Below are positions 63,462 through 64,000 of a stretch of DNA of 64,000 nucleotides, in pieces. The stretch's first letter is position 1, and each line of letters starts with the position of its first letter. Source of the DNA: Armatimonadota bacterium (lineage in GTDB: Bacteria > Armatimonadota > Fimbriimonadia > Fimbriimonadales > Fimbriimonadaceae); the NCBI GenBank assembly GCA_022563855.1, contig JADFMN010000011.1, forward strand, positions 1-64,000, written 5' to 3'. The position numbers and the translations under genes were made by a program. The notes beneath the pieces are model-generated. The model saw nothing but the letters and a program-made list of their open reading frames with translations. It was not told the origin of the DNA and searched no databases.

Positions 63462-64000
63462 CTACCCGCCGAAGAATATGACCTTTGTCTGATCGAGCCA
63501 CTCGAGCCAGATGTACGCCATCCGGTCGATCTCGAGCGAGAACCTCGCCATGACGGTGGAGCCGAAAATCGCCCCGAAGCCGATCATCAGCAGCCAGCGG
63601 CCCAAGGTGTTCGTCGACAGGAGGAACTTGCTCTTCATCTCGAAGCTGAAGAAGAAGTAGCTCAGCGCAGCTAGCAGTGTAATAACGAACACGGCGTTCG
63701 AGATCGCCTGGCTCAAGTACAGCTGTTGAGACACTACCAGCGCTTCGTCGGGGGTCATGCCAGCCGTGGATGGCACCGTAAACGAATCCCATGTCGTCGG
63801 AAAGATCGGCAACATTGAGCTGTGAATCTGCGGTCCCCACCTGGTCCACCAGACTGAAACCTGTTGGCCCGACCAGAATCCGAGAATGATCCCAATCGGT
63901 ATCCGGCTCAGCCAGTTGTACTTCTTGGTGAAGACGAAGTACCCCATCAACCCAATCGGCAGCAGGAACATGAACGGCCAGTAGCCCAATGTCTCGATCG
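63462..64000 (-). CDS. Polytopic membrane protein, N-terminus off window
   Basis: The frame is open at the right edge and ends at 63462. The visible ~178 residues have about four or five membrane spans (GYWPFMFLLPIGLMGYFVF, AVFVITLLAALSYFFFSF, GRWLLMIGFGAIFGSTVMAR). The final charged/aromatic segment is YIWLEWLDQTKVIFFGG. No family is recognised. Its stop is directly followed by the recO TTG, so the two are translationally coupled. Confidence 0.7.
   Translation of the reverse strand, partial: IETLGYWPFMFLLPIGLMGYFVFTKKYNWLSRIPIGIILGFWSGQQVSVWWTRWGPQIHSSMLPIFPTTWDSFTVPSTAGMTPDEALVVSQQLYLSQAISNAVFVITLLAALSYFFFSFEMKSKFLLSTNTLGRWLLMIGFGAIFGSTVMARFSLEIDRMAYIWLEWLDQTKVIFFGG

Overview
The window looks like a chromosomal segment of a diderm bacterium, moderately GC-rich by eye. 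The best guess is the Armatimonadota (Fimbriimonadia-like). This is inferred, not proven, from the mix of PEP-CTERM exported proteins, an MqnD-type menaquinone gene, KdsB plus Wzm/Wzt-type surface glycan genes, frequent TTG/GTG starts, many small exported proteins, and a 23S-5S rRNA pair with no 16S next to it. No phage, plasmid, transposase or CRISPR genes were seen.

Layout. 0-3 kb: a partial TIM-barrel sugar isomerase/epimerase, an exported protein, a peroxiredoxin and a LolA-like protein. 3.07-6.43 kb: 5S and 23S rRNA on the minus strand with promoter, processing stalk and terminator. 6.5-15.7 kb: housekeeping genes (DinB-like, transaldolase, mnmE, SGNH-sulfatase fusion, clpB, M48-like peptidase, ilvC-like). 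15.8-21.4 kb: a tandemly amplified cassette. Four units each carry a similar promoter/leader, a PEP-CTERM gene and the first ~32 codons of a copper-radical (galactose/glyoxal) oxidase. Only the last unit has the whole oxidase. 21.5-29.7 kb: 2-oxoacid dehydrogenase E2, aromatic amino acid hydroxylase, a response regulator, an FAH-fold protein, an M16 protease, a GAF-GAF histidine kinase, and mqnD with dispersed repeats inserted in frame. 29.8-37 kb is an accessory zone: an S2P-like protein, an array of eight 21-bp direct repeats, duplicated gene fragments, and a c-type cytochrome-like gene interrupted by two in-frame TGA codons. Each TGA is followed at the right distance by a SECIS-like hairpin, so this is a selenoprotein candidate. 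37-47.8 kb: a beta-barrel protein, a RecB-type nuclease, a DUF4382-like lipoprotein, an M16 pair, an SDR, dtd, rel and kdsB. 47.8-48.3 kb: repeats and a candidate structured RNA. 48.3-64 kb: lipoprotein, greA, glycosyltransferase plus wzm/wzt, FKBP, oppF, nadK, a TPR protein, purL, lemA, and a membrane protein-recO-peptide-binding lipoprotein-AraC regulator operon.

How parts work together. kdsB, the GT2 enzyme and Wzm/Wzt point to export of a surface polysaccharide. Rel, Dtd, MnmE, GreA and ClpB are core stress and translation genes. The PEP-CTERM/oxidase locus is probably a surface or matrix system, with lectin-like ConA-fold proteins beside a carbohydrate or aldehyde oxidase. At least four families of short dispersed repeats recur in intergenic DNA, and two of them sit inside the mqnD coding sequence.

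The most notable items are the two-TGA cytochrome-like gene, the amplified PEP-CTERM/oxidase cassette, the repeat-bearing mqnD, the 21-bp array and the structured RNA near 48.1 kb.
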